A program made the position numbers and the translations under genes. From NCBI GenBank assembly GCA_947632355.1, contig CANROY010000011.1, forward strand, positions 1-26,151: a stretch of DNA of 26,151 nt, in the 5' to 3' direction. Positions within the stretch are counted from its first letter, which is position 1; each line of letters starts with the position of its first letter. The DNA is from an uncultured Bacilli bacterium. GTDB taxonomy: Bacteria; Bacillota_I; Bacilli_A; RF39; UBA660. Below, in pieces: positions 1-7,198 of the stretch. The notes beneath the pieces are model-generated. The model was not told where the DNA came from, made no database searches, and saw only the letters and a list, made by a program, of their open reading frames with translations.

Positions 1-143
1 GGTGTCCTTTTCTACTTTCTAATATACCCCCCCCCAGACGGCTATTGCTGGTTGGGAGGTTATCTTCGAATTTCTTCATTTCTTTTTTCCTCCTCTATTT
101 TATATTTTTATTTTACCAAATTCTAAAAGTAGTTGCAATAAAT

Positions 144-172
144 TTGCTTTTCTTTATGAAATGGTTTATAAT
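144..172 (+). promoter_or_regulatory. Sigma-A promoter of the antisense RNA
   Basis: TTGCTT (144-149), a 17-nt spacer and a perfect TATAAT (167-172). The expected start is about 179-182, exactly at the first stem of the small RNA. No protein gene follows, which supports a non-coding transcript. Confidence 0.7.
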
Positions 173-179
173 CAATTTA

Positions 180-250
180 AAGCGAGCCACTAAGTATAGT
201 GCTTGCCCTTTTGTGCAAACACCACTCTATAAAGAGATGGTGCTTTTTTA
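180..250 (+). ncRNA. Candidate antisense RNA antitoxin (~70 nt)
   Basis: A strong sigma-A promoter at 144-172 places the start near 179-182. The predicted RNA has a first stem-loop (GCGAGC(C)ACT with AGTGCTTGC, 182-206), a single-stranded CCCTTTTGTGCAAACACC stretch, then a terminator hairpin (220-242) with a T run. This size and two-hairpin shape is like RNA II of Fst/par loci. The linker can pair with the leader of the minus-strand toxin mRNA through CTTTTGTG (8 nt) and GCAAAC(A)CCA (9 nt with one bulge). No expression data are available. Confidence 0.5.
220..249 (+). terminator. Intrinsic terminator of the antisense RNA
   Basis: CACCACTCT pairs with AGAG(A)TGGTG, with one bulged A, and is followed by six T residues on the plus strand. 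It lacks a T run on the minus strand, so it acts rightwards. Confidence 0.7.
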
Positions 251-293
251 ATTCAATGAACCTTATCAACCTTAACCCCCTACTGCTCTTGGC

Positions 294-362
294 TTAGTCG
301 AATAGTATCAATAGAACTATTATCACTAATAAAGCAACTATTAATAAGTCACGTTTATCCAT
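294..362 (-). CDS. Small hydrophobic peptide, candidate type I toxin
   Basis: A 22-codon frame starting MDKRDLL and ending LILFD, then TAA. Apart from the charged first residues it is almost entirely Leu, Ile and Val, so it is one short membrane-spanning helix, as in Fst, Ibs and other type I toxins that insert in the inner membrane. The ATG follows a GGGGTGG ribosome-binding site at 5-nt spacing and sits in the loop of a possible GGTCAC/GTGACT hairpin, which could limit translation. A minus-strand promoter (430-458) lies upstream, and a convergent plus-strand small RNA (about 180-250) overlaps its predicted 3' UTR. I do not recognise an exact family. The peptide is shorter than Fst and lacks its charged tail. 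The call rests on architecture, not homology. Confidence 0.55.
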   Translation of the reverse strand: MDKRDLLIVALLVIIVLLILFD

Positions 363-429
363 TGTGACCACCCCGATTTCTTTTAAAAATTTGGATGGCA
401 AACCCATTACTTTTGTGGCTCGCAGGAAC

Positions 430-458
430 ACTTTAACAAAGAAAAAAAGAAAATGCAA
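430..458 (-). promoter_or_regulatory. Predicted promoter of the toxin mRNA
   Basis: On the minus strand TTGCAT (453-458), a 17-nt spacer and TAAAGT (430-435). The start would fall near 423, so the mRNA would begin with GCGAGCCAC, the same sequence that begins the antisense RNA, and would have a leader of about 60 nt. Confidence 0.5.
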
Positions 459-506
459 ATCACCAATTTTGCGATTTCTAGCAACTTTTGCTCAAATTCT
501 CATGAG

Positions 507-540
507 AAAAAGGCAAATTGTCGCGACAATTTACCTTTTT
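507..540. terminator. Bidirectional terminator after the kinase gene
   Basis: A nearly perfect 34-bp palindrome, AAAAAGGCAAATTGTCG and its mirror with one G/T difference. It has T5 on the plus strand and T5 on the minus strand. It lies just beyond the end of the minus-strand histidine kinase gene. A second small hairpin, CCAATTT/AAATTGG (545-563), lies between it and the stop codon. Confidence 0.75.
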
Positions 541-570
541 TGAGCCAATTTCAAGAAAATTGGTATTTTT

Positions 571-1791
571 TTACTTTTTTTTCAAAAATTTAATCTCAAA
601 GGTTGTTCCTTTATCAAGTTCACTAAAAACGGTAATCAAACCTTCATCTTTTTCTATAATTTTCTTGGCTAAAAATAAACCGATTCCCATACTATCTTTA
701 TGGCTATTTTCTCCTTTATAGAAACGTTTAAAAATATTTTCAATGTCTTTTTTGTTCATACCTTTTCCTTCATCTTGTATCTTTATTTTAGTATATAAAG
801 AATTTGCAACAACATCAATGAAAATGGAGCCATTCTCTTTCGAATACTCAATAGCGTTCTTAAGTAAGTTACTAAAAGCCTCCACTTCCCAATGAAAATC
901 TCCCAAAAAAGAAGCCTTTTTAGGACATTTTAATTCAATGTTTACTTTCTTTTGTTGTGTAAGAGGTTTTAAATGTTCAAATACGGTAGAGAATAATTCA
1001 TTCACAGAAATTGTTTCTTGGTTGAATGTAACAACATCGGCATCAAAGCGAGCAATTTTTAATAAAGAAACAATTAAAAAGTTGATATTTTCTACTTGTT
1101 TATGAGCATTGTGGATGAAATCTTGCTTTGTTACTTCCTCCATATTCGGATTTTCTAAAATATTATCCAACATAATTAAAATAGAAGTCAGTGGTGTTTT
1201 TAATTGATGAGAAATTTCTGCAATATTTTCTTTTAAAATTTCTTTATCCTTTTTTAATAATTCACTTTCTTCACGAAGCATAATGGTTGTTTTATAAATT
1301 TCATTACGAAGTAAAGAAATTTCCCCTTCTCCATTTAATTCAATTCCTAACTTATAATTCCGGTGGTTTAACTCTTGCATATAATGTGTAAGTTCACGAA
1401 TCTTTTTTTCTTTCTTTGCATTATAGCAAAAGAAAAAGAAAAAGAATGTTGCTGTCAAAAGGAATGTAAAGGATAAAATAAGAATTTGATGGGTTTTATA
1501 TTCTTGTTCCATTGATAGAAGTAAAGATGAATCTTCATCTAAGCCATACTTCTTGAGTGCTTCAGGAAATGATTCACTCTTTTCTTGATTTAAAATCGAA
1601 ACAAATTCTTTTTCTGTTATTTCTGGGTATTTTTCTTGAAGTAAAGAAAATGTCCTATAAATGTAATTGTTAACACTATTTTTATATTTGCTATACTCAC
1701 ATTTTGTCAACAAAAATCCGAGTAAACTAAAGAGAAGACAAAAAAGACAACCAACACTAACTAATTTTAATCTTTCATTTTTCATAAGCAT
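571..1791 (-). CDS. Sensor histidine kinase
   Basis: Membrane kinase of a two-component pair. It has TM1 at about residues 8-28, an external loop of about 70 residues, and TM2 at about 100-122, then a linker. The HisKA segment contains SHQLKTPL with the phospho-accepting His195. The ATPase domain shows the N box (NLLKNAIEYS), G1 (DEGKGM) and G2 (GIGLFLAKK). The loop is longer than in the intramembrane-sensing BceS type, so it may sense something outside the cell. The frame overlaps the response regulator by 17 bp, showing translational coupling. The ATG at 1785 (third codon) has a better-spaced AAAGTGG site than the ATG at 1791, so the true start may be two codons later. Its signal is probably the substrate of the adjacent ABC transporter, which is inferred from context. 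Confidence 0.93.
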   Translation of the reverse strand: MLMKNERLKLVSVGCLFCLLFSLLGFLLTKCEYSKYKNSVNNYIYRTFSLLQEKYPEITEKEFVSILNQEKSESFPEALKKYGLDEDSSLLLSMEQEYKTHQILILSFTFLLTATFFFFFFCYNAKKEKKIRELTHYMQELNHRNYKLGIELNGEGEISLLRNEIYKTTIMLREESELLKKDKEILKENIAEISHQLKTPLTSILIMLDNILENPNMEEVTKQDFIHNAHKQVENINFLIVSLLKIARFDADVVTFNQETISVNELFSTVFEHLKPLTQQKKVNIELKCPKKASFLGDFHWEVEAFSNLLKNAIEYSKENGSIFIDVVANSLYTKIKIQDEGKGMNKKDIENIFKRFYKGENSHKDSMGIGLFLAKKIIEKDEGLITVFSELDKGTTFEIKFLKKK

Positions 1792-2440
1792 CCACTTTAT
1801 ATCCTAATCCTTTAATTGTTTTAATACAAGTAATTCCTAATTTTTCTCGTATTCTTTTTATGTAAACCGTAAGGGTATTATCATTTACAAAATGTTCATT
1901 TTCTTCCCAAATGAGATTCATCAAAGTTTCTCTTGGCACAATGCGACTTCTATTTTCTACTAACAAAAATAAGATTTTATATTCCAAAGCTGTCAGTGGA
2001 ATTTCTTCTTTGTTTTTTAAAACTTTCATACTATCTAAATAAATCGTAACATCTTCTAAAGAAACAATTCTTTCTTGCTTTTTACTATGTTTTAAAGCAT
2101 TTTGAATACGAAGTAATAGTTCTCGATTTAAAAATGGTTTTACGATATAGTCGGCAGCACCTAATTCAAGACCACGAACAATATCATCTTCTAAATCTCT
2201 TGCTGTTAGAAAAATAACCGGAACATAGATTTTTTCTTTCCACTCTTGATAGAAGGAAAAACCATCTCCATCCGGTAAGGTGACATCTAGTAATATTAAA
2301 TCATAGTCTTTTTCTTTCAATATTTTTGTTGCTTCTTCCGTGGTTTTAGCAGAAAGTAAAAGTAAATCATTTTGCATAAATAAGTAATCTAATCCTTTAA
2401 TAATATCTTCATTGTCTTCAATGAGTAATATTGTTTTCAT
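1775..2440 (-). CDS. OmpR/PhoB-family response regulator
   Basis: DNA-binding partner of the overlapping kinase. The N-terminal receiver domain has the acidic pair E8/D9, the phospho-acceptor Asp52 (LLDVTLPDGDGF), the FLTA threonine and the VKPF lysine. The C-terminal winged helix (about 125-221) shows the usual features: LTALEYKIL, the long recognition region around NDNTLTVYIKRIREKLG, and TIKGLGYK near the end. Its length of 221 residues is typical. The start follows an AAAGGA site. It has its own likely promoter (2467-2472) after a terminator for the transporter genes. A natural target is the direct-repeat promoter of the ABC operon (5744-5781). Confidence 0.95.
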   Translation of the reverse strand: MKTILLIEDNEDIIKGLDYLFMQNDLLLLSAKTTEEATKILKEKDYDLILLDVTLPDGDGFSFYQEWKEKIYVPVIFLTARDLEDDIVRGLELGAADYIVKPFLNRELLLRIQNALKHSKKQERIVSLEDVTIYLDSMKVLKNKEEIPLTALEYKILFLLVENRSRIVPRETLMNLIWEENEHFVNDNTLTVYIKRIREKLGITCIKTIKGLGYKVDAYEK

Positions 2441-2466
2441 AAAAATCCTTTCTTTTTTCTATTCTT

Positions 2467-2472
2467 AGTATA
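2467..2472 (-). promoter_or_regulatory. -10 element for the regulator-kinase pair
   Basis: TATACT on the minus strand, about 27 nt upstream of the regulator ATG. No good -35 is visible at 16-18 nt, so it may need an activator or be weak. Confidence 0.35.
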
Positions 2473-2482
2473 GCACAAAGCG

Positions 2483-2507
2483 AAAAAACATTTTCTTTTA
2501 AAAAATG
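2483..2507 (-). terminator. Weak terminator after the permease gene
   Basis: On the minus strand CATTTT pairs with AAAATG around a 7-nt loop, followed by six T residues. It sits in the 72-bp gap between the permease and the regulator, so the regulator genes may be transcribed partly from the ABC operon and partly from their own promoter. Confidence 0.45.
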
Positions 2508-2512
2508 CTTTT

Positions 2513-5044
2513 CTATATATTATCGTTTCGTATGGTTTCGATAATATTTTGTTTGTTGATTTTATTTAGAGAATACTTCATAATAAGTCCAATCATAAGA
2601 CCTACAAACAAAATAGCAAGTAGGATAGCATGAATTGGAAGTGTATAAGGCATTTCTAAACCTGTTCCGATACTTAAATAGATGATGTAAGACCCAATCA
2701 TTCCTAAAGGAATACCAATCATTAACGATTTAAAGCCATAGAAGATACTTTCCAAACGAATCATACGATTAAATTCTTTTGTAGTCATTCCAATACTTTT
2801 TAACATAGCAAATTCTTTACTTCTTAAATTCATATTGGTGGTAATCGTATTAAAGATATTGGTAATACCAATTAACGTAATGACCGTAATAAATCCATAT
2901 AGGAAAATAGAAATGACTAAAATAACGGAATTTTCTTCTTCAACTACTTTTGCTAAGTTACTATAAGATAAGTATTTAAAATCCGGATTTTCTTTTTGTA
3001 AGGTATTCAATTTGATTTCTAATGCATTTGCATCTTTTGCATCTACATATAAATAGGCACCGATAGGTTTAAAGTATGTATCTAAAATAGTATCACTAAC
3101 AATTAACATACCATCAAGGGAATAGTGATTTTCTAAACCCATTGGTCTTTTATCACTTCTTATCACTTCAATTTGGAAATCTTGATTCTCTGTGGTGGTT
3201 CCCACTAACGTTTCATTATTCTTAATCTTTAAAACGTTTCCAATATACATTTTCTTTTCAAAACTATCTTGATATTCATCAATTAAAATTCCTTTGTTAT
3301 AATTGTTTTCATTATTTAAACCGAGTTCTTTTAAATATCTATGGTATTCTTCCTCACCTAAAGAGTAAACCACAAGATTGGTGTTTCTTTCATCTGTAAG
3401 TCCTAAATGTTCATAAATGGTATTGCCATAATCGGATAAGTAGGAAGAATCAATATTTAAGTTATCGTAACGAACCAAACTAAATTTATTCACTTCTTCC
3501 ATTTGGCTGATTGTTTTTAAGTGACTAACAATTTCTTCCATATCCGTGTTTTCATTACGTAATCCATCGGTAATGGATAGATTATAAGAAAGATTTTTAT
3601 AGTAAACGTTAGACATTTTAAAGCCAAAGTTAATAAAGGAAGATAAGGAAATAAAGATAAATACAGAAACAACAATTGAAATAACGGTCGTACGATACTT
3701 CTTTTTATTCCGTTTTAGATTTTTATAAGCAATGACTCCTCCCATTGAAAATAGCTTTTTAATCATTTTTGGTGTTTTAAGTTTTTTTCTTTTTATTTTA
3801 ATATCATTATTGCTTCTAATCGCTTCAATTGCGGTAATTTTAGAGGCTTTTCGTGCGGTAAAGATGGTCGATAAAAAGATGGTAATACTTCCTAACAAAA
3901 TAGATAATAAAATAGCAAGTAAAGGAACACTATATACAAATTTCATATTCGCAATAAAGTCTTTTAGTATAATATTTAAGATACAGATTAAAATAACGAT
4001 CGCAAGTATTCCACAAAGGATTCCTAAAGGAATAGCAATTAAACCAAGCAAGAATCCTTCATATAAAACATTTTTCTTAATTTGTTTTTTGGTTGCTCCA
4101 ACACTTCTTAGCATACCAAACATTTTATATTTTTCGGTAATGGAAATGGCAAAACTATTTTTAATCACAAATACACTAGATACGATAATAATTAGAATAA
4201 CGATTCCTGCAACATTATATAAAGCACTCATCATATTACTTTCGGTTACCCCTAAAAATCTTAAATATTCGTGATTGTATTCATAGTCGTACTTATCTTG
4301 GGTAATTTCTTTGGTTTTTTGTTTATAGTTTCTGGGATTTTTATAAAGGATAAAAGCGTTGACAGTACTATCAAACGAATCTTGATAGGTAATGGCTGTA
4401 TAACCAGGTGCACTATAATTTTCATGCGTATAGGAAAGTCGTTCCATAAACCCAACAATGGTATAGGTTTTCTTTTTTGTATTTATAATTTTTTCTAGAG
4501 ATTCACCAGTTTCCTCTCCTTCTTGAAACGGATTGTTTTGATGAAGAATAGCATCATCGATGCCCTGTCTTTCTCCTACATCTAAGTAAATCGTTTCTCC
4601 TAATGTATAGGAAACGCCCCCATTATCTAAAACGTGATTACTGACTATTAGTTCACTATCATTTTCAGGGTATCTTCCTTCTGTCAAAGTAATTCCTAAA
4701 TGCTGTAAAGCTTCCTCATCGTACCCCATCAAATAAAGATAAGGTTTCGAAGAATTTTTAGATGGAATGTTTGCATAACCAATTTCATTTTGTAAATAAA
4801 TAGCAGAAACATTTCGGTTTTCTTCTAAAGCAAGAGCATCCTCTCTACTCATATTTTTAATTTCTACGTGATAGTTTCCTTCAGTCTTTATGGTACTTTC
4901 AATAATTGTCTTTTGAAAACTTGTAGACATTCCTGCAACACAAACAATCAGTGCAGTTGATAAAATAATGCCGATAATTGTAACAATGGTTCTTTTTTTA
5001 TTTAAACTTAAGTTTCTCTTTGTTAATTTTTTTAGAACACTCAT
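2513..5044 (-). CDS. ABC transporter permease, two FtsX domains
   Basis: An 843-residue membrane protein built as a duplication. Each half has an N-terminal TM helix (about 18-40 and 450-472), a large external domain (about 40-265 and 475-700) and a three-helix FtsX domain (about 268-410 and 703-835). The total is about eight TM helices, like MacB/VexP-type mechanotransmission transporters and unlike the ten-helix BceB type. Sequence features are the cytoplasmic motif GMLRSVGATKKQ in the first half and AMLKSIGMTTKE in the second, typical of FtsX coupling helices. It overlaps the ATPase gene by 4 bp (ATGA), so the two are co-translated and form one transporter. The likely role is removal of, or resistance to, a peptide or lipid-targeting compound; this is inferred from its two-component neighbours. 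Confidence 0.92.
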   Translation of the reverse strand: MSVLKKLTKRNLSLNKKRTIVTIIGIILSTALIVCVAGMSTSFQKTIIESTIKTEGNYHVEIKNMSREDALALEENRNVSAIYLQNEIGYANIPSKNSSKPYLYLMGYDEEALQHLGITLTEGRYPENDSELIVSNHVLDNGGVSYTLGETIYLDVGERQGIDDAILHQNNPFQEGEETGESLEKIINTKKKTYTIVGFMERLSYTHENYSAPGYTAITYQDSFDSTVNAFILYKNPRNYKQKTKEITQDKYDYEYNHEYLRFLGVTESNMMSALYNVAGIVILIIIVSSVFVIKNSFAISITEKYKMFGMLRSVGATKKQIKKNVLYEGFLLGLIAIPLGILCGILAIVILICILNIILKDFIANMKFVYSVPLLAILLSILLGSITIFLSTIFTARKASKITAIEAIRSNNDIKIKRKKLKTPKMIKKLFSMGGVIAYKNLKRNKKKYRTTVISIVVSVFIFISLSSFINFGFKMSNVYYKNLSYNLSITDGLRNENTDMEEIVSHLKTISQMEEVNKFSLVRYDNLNIDSSYLSDYGNTIYEHLGLTDERNTNLVVYSLGEEEYHRYLKELGLNNENNYNKGILIDEYQDSFEKKMYIGNVLKIKNNETLVGTTTENQDFQIEVIRSDKRPMGLENHYSLDGMLIVSDTILDTYFKPIGAYLYVDAKDANALEIKLNTLQKENPDFKYLSYSNLAKVVEEENSVILVISIFLYGFITVITLIGITNIFNTITTNMNLRSKEFAMLKSIGMTTKEFNRMIRLESIFYGFKSLMIGIPLGMIGSYIIYLSIGTGLEMPYTLPIHAILLAILFVGLMIGLIMKYSLNKINKQNIIETIRNDNI

Positions 5045-5721
5045 ACGTTTTTCTCATCCTTTATAATTTTACCATCATCAATGGTGATAATACGATCGGC
5101 GTATTTGGCAATTTCTAAATCGTGGGTAATCATAATAATGGTTTGTTTATATTTTTGATTGGACATTTTTAAAAGAGAAACAATTTCATCACTGGCTTTT
5201 GAATCTAAGTTTCCAGTTGGTTCATCTGCTAAAACTAAAGCAGGATTGTTGATAATCGCTCTACCTATAGACACTTTTTGTTGTTGCCCTCCAGATAGTT
5301 CGTTTGGTAAGTGATTTACTCGGTTTTCTAAATTTAGAGTTTTTAATACTTCTTGAATGCGTGATTCTGGGATATATTTCTTATCCAAATCACAAGGAAG
5401 TAAAATATTTTCTAAAACATTTAGAATCGGAATTAAGTTATAAAACTGATAAATAATGCCAATTTCCCTTCTTCTAAAAATGGCTAGGGCATCATCATTT
5501 AAAGCATAGATATCTTGATTATCAATGTAGACTTTTCCACTTGTTGGGCGATCCACTCCTCCTAGTAAATGTAAAAGAGTAGATTTTCCACTACCACTTG
5601 CTCCAACGATTGCAACAAATTCTCCTTTTTCGACAGAGAAGGATAAATGGTCAACAGCATGGATTTCATTTTCCCCATTGGTATAAGTTTTACATAAATT
5701 TTCAACTCTTACAATTTCCAT
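5041..5721 (-). CDS. ABC transporter ATP-binding protein (MacB/LolD type)
   Basis: The nucleotide-binding subunit of the transporter, 226 residues, a normal length for the family. Walker A GASGSGKST lies at about 39-47, the Q loop at YQFYNL, the signature LSGGQQQ, Walker B LVLADEPTGNLD with the family-typical TGNLD extension, and the switch histidine in ITHDLE. The ATG is preceded by AGGAAG at good spacing. It is the first gene of the minus-strand unit, with the FtsX permease overlapping its stop. A promoter with an 11-bp direct repeat lies upstream. Confidence 0.95.
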   Translation of the reverse strand: MEIVRVENLCKTYTNGENEIHAVDHLSFSVEKGEFVAIVGASGSGKSTLLHLLGGVDRPTSGKVYIDNQDIYALNDDALAIFRRREIGIIYQFYNLIPILNVLENILLPCDLDKKYIPESRIQEVLKTLNLENRVNHLPNELSGGQQQKVSIGRAIINNPALVLADEPTGNLDSKASDEIVSLLKMSNQKYKQTIIMITHDLEIAKYADRIITIDDGKIIKDEKNV

Positions 5722-5743
5722 AAAACTCTTCCTTTCTAAAATA

Positions 5744-5781
5744 AGTATAGTTTTTATTTGTGACTTTTAAATGACAATTAA
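5744..5781 (-). promoter_or_regulatory. ABC operon promoter with 11-bp direct repeats
   Basis: TATACT (5744-5749 on the minus strand) lacks a good -35 at 17 nt. In its place are two tandem 11-mers, 5760-5770 and 5771-5781 (plus strand GTGACTTTTAA and ATGACAATTAA, 8 of 11 identical). A direct repeat with one-turn phasing next to the -10 is the usual layout of an OmpR-family operator. The regulator encoded just downstream is the obvious candidate. Confidence 0.45.
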
Positions 5782-5803
5782 AAAAAGGAAGTTTTTTACT
5801 TCC
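5781..5803 (-). terminator. Terminator of the 114-residue gene
   Basis: On the minus strand GGAAGT, a short A-rich loop, ACTTCC and then seven T residues. It begins at the stop codon of the gene at 5803-6147 and separates it from the ABC operon. Confidence 0.8.
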
Positions 5804-6147
5804 TAAAGAATTGGTGGTAGTGCATCTTCTGATAAAGTATCTTCATCATAACTTTCGTCTTGATTTTTTAATAAATTTAATAAGTAATCGCGATCATGAA
5901 AATTGTTATTTTCATAAGCAGTTGTTGTTTGTAAATAATCAGTTTGTTTTTCTTCTGGTACACACATTTTAATAATATTTTTTTGAATTGATAATAATCC
6001 TGAACGAATAGATGTCATTTTGCTAATAAACTCTTCTTTTTCTTCTGGATTCATAGAAGAAGCAAAACATTTTTCTTCTAAATTTGCCATATCTTGATCT
6101 ACATGAACACTCATTTGTAATGTTTCATTAACACGATTTGGTTCCAT
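5803..6147 (-). CDS. Small acidic protein of unknown function
   Basis: I do not recognise this 114-residue protein. It has no signal peptide or TM helix. The middle (about 20-70) is probably helical with two Cys residues, and the C-terminus is acidic and disordered-looking (DESYDEDTLSEDALPP). It is a single-gene unit with its own strong promoter (6169-6197), an AAGGATGG ribosome-binding site and its own terminator, so it is very likely a real, well-expressed cytoplasmic protein. Its neighbours give no functional clue. Confidence 0.75.
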   Translation of the reverse strand: MEPNRVNETLQMSVHVDQDMANLEEKCFASSMNPEEKEEFISKMTSIRSGLLSIQKNIIKMCVPEEKQTDYLQTTTAYENNNFHDRDYLLNLLKNQDESYDEDTLSEDALPPIL

Positions 6148-6168
6148 ATTTACACCATCCTTACTTTT

Positions 6169-6197
6169 ATTATAAGGATTTCTTAGGAAAAATGCAA
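6169..6197 (-). promoter_or_regulatory. Sigma-A promoter of the 114-residue gene
   Basis: On the minus strand TTGCAT (6192-6197), a 17-nt spacer and a perfect TATAAT (6169-6174), about 20 nt before the gene's leader and ribosome-binding site. Confidence 0.7.
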
Positions 6198-6240
6198 TTT
6201 TTTTAGTCTACTAAGTGTCAATTACCCTTTGTAAATACAT

Positions 6241-7116
6241 TCATTGTCTTACCTTTATTTCATCTTCACTTTTTAATTCTCCAATTAATAAACTGGAATT
6301 GGCGTTATGCTCATGCCTATTTTGCTCTACCTTTTTTTCTTCATAATTGGCATAGCAATACTTACATAAATGATGACATGTATTATAAGCACCTATATCC
6401 ACCATTTCTACACAACCACAATTTCTAGCTTTCCATTTTGGGAATTTTTTATTGGTGATTTCGAATGCTTGTTCTTTTGTTACACAAGGCGTATTTAAAA
6501 TACCAAATTCCGTTAAATCGATACTTTCATAGCAAAGTTGAAGTGTTATATTGTGTTTCTTGCTAATACTACCAAAAATAGAACCCAACTCTCGCATATC
6601 TTCATCGGTTATTTCTTTTAATCTCATTTCTTTTTGATTTTTTTCAACATTCGTATAAGTATCCATAAAAGATAAAATAATATGTTCAATGGTTCCATCA
6701 AATAACGTACATAATTTCTCAAAGGCTTTTTTATGATATTCTATTGTATACGTATCATTTAAAAGAATGGGATCATACCTTACATAAACGCGGTCAGCAC
6801 CTAAAATCTCCACTAGTTTTTGAATACTTTCAATAATCTTTGTTTTCTCAATCACATTTGGTTCTATATCCTGTTTATAAGGTGTTAAGGTAACTTGAAA
6901 AAGAATGGGAATTTCAATCGTTTCTAAATATGGAAGAATAGGAAGTGGATTTTTCGTACAAAAAACAATTAAATCGACATCTTGAAAATAAATACGACTC
7001 ACTTGTTTTGGATAAAAGGGATTACGTACATCCACAAATCCTTCTTTTAAACGATTTAAAAACCAAGGCGTATAAAAAGCAACAATATCTGTTCTACCGC
7101 TTACATTTAGAATCAT
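6241..7116 (-). CDS. DUF1848 radical-SAM-like protein
   Basis: A 291-residue protein starting MILNVSGRTDIVAFY, the hallmark opening of the DUF1848 family, followed by VFCTKNPLP and YVRYDPILL, also typical of it. Near the C-terminus it carries C247-x3-C251-x2-C254 (CHHLCKYC) followed by YAN, the 4Fe-4S cluster pattern of radical SAM enzymes, with two more Cys at NCGC just before. Radical SAM enzymes usually carry this motif near the N-terminus, so the protein looks permuted. Substrate unknown. The ATG follows an AGAAGGG site, and a TTGTGA-17-TACAAT promoter lies upstream. It is transcribed alone, after the terminator of the large surface protein gene. Confidence 0.88.
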   Translation of the reverse strand: MILNVSGRTDIVAFYTPWFLNRLKEGFVDVRNPFYPKQVSRIYFQDVDLIVFCTKNPLPILPYLETIEIPILFQVTLTPYKQDIEPNVIEKTKIIESIQKLVEILGADRVYVRYDPILLNDTYTIEYHKKAFEKLCTLFDGTIEHIILSFMDTYTNVEKNQKEMRLKEITDEDMRELGSIFGSISKKHNITLQLCYESIDLTEFGILNTPCVTKEQAFEITNKKFPKWKARNCGCVEMVDIGAYNTCHHLCKYCYANYEEKKVEQNRHEHNANSSLLIGELKSEDEIKVRQ

Positions 7117-7136
7117 AGTATCCCTTCTTCTCTATT

Positions 7137-7165
7137 ATTGTATCAAAAGAAAAATTTCTTCACAA
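7137..7165 (-). promoter_or_regulatory. Promoter of the DUF1848 gene
   Basis: On the minus strand TTGTGA (7160-7165), a 17-nt spacer and TACAAT (7137-7142), just upstream of the ribosome-binding site. Confidence 0.6.
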
Positions 7166-7168
7166 TGT

Positions 7169-7193
7169 AAAAAAAAGGAAGATTTTTTCTTCC
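7169..7193 (-). terminator. Terminator of the large surface protein gene
   Basis: On the minus strand GGAAGA, an A loop, TCTTCC and then eight T residues, starting 6 nt after the stop codon. It is almost the same sequence as the terminator at 5781-5803. Confidence 0.85.
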
Positions 7194-7198
7194 TAATC

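Larger units (their letters stand above)
182..423. repeat. Inverted and direct repeats bracketing the toxin gene
   Basis: Inverted repeat: GCGAGCCAC at 182-190 and its exact complement GTGGCTCGC at 415-423. This lets the toxin mRNA pair its 5' end with its own 3' end if it reads through to 182. Direct repeats: CTTTTGTG at 208-215 and 410-417; GCAAACACCA at 215-224 and GCAAACCCA at 398-406. Direct repeats between convergent RNAs make the antisense RNA complementary to the toxin leader. Confidence 0.65.

Noticed and set aside
45..251. A 68-codon plus-strand frame
   Set aside because: Low-complexity Phe/Leu-rich translation, no ribosome-binding site, and it runs through the antisense RNA promoter and terminator.
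3732..4274. A 180-codon plus-strand frame
   Set aside because: It lies wholly opposite the FtsX permease gene; its hydrophobic look is the antisense image of TM codons.
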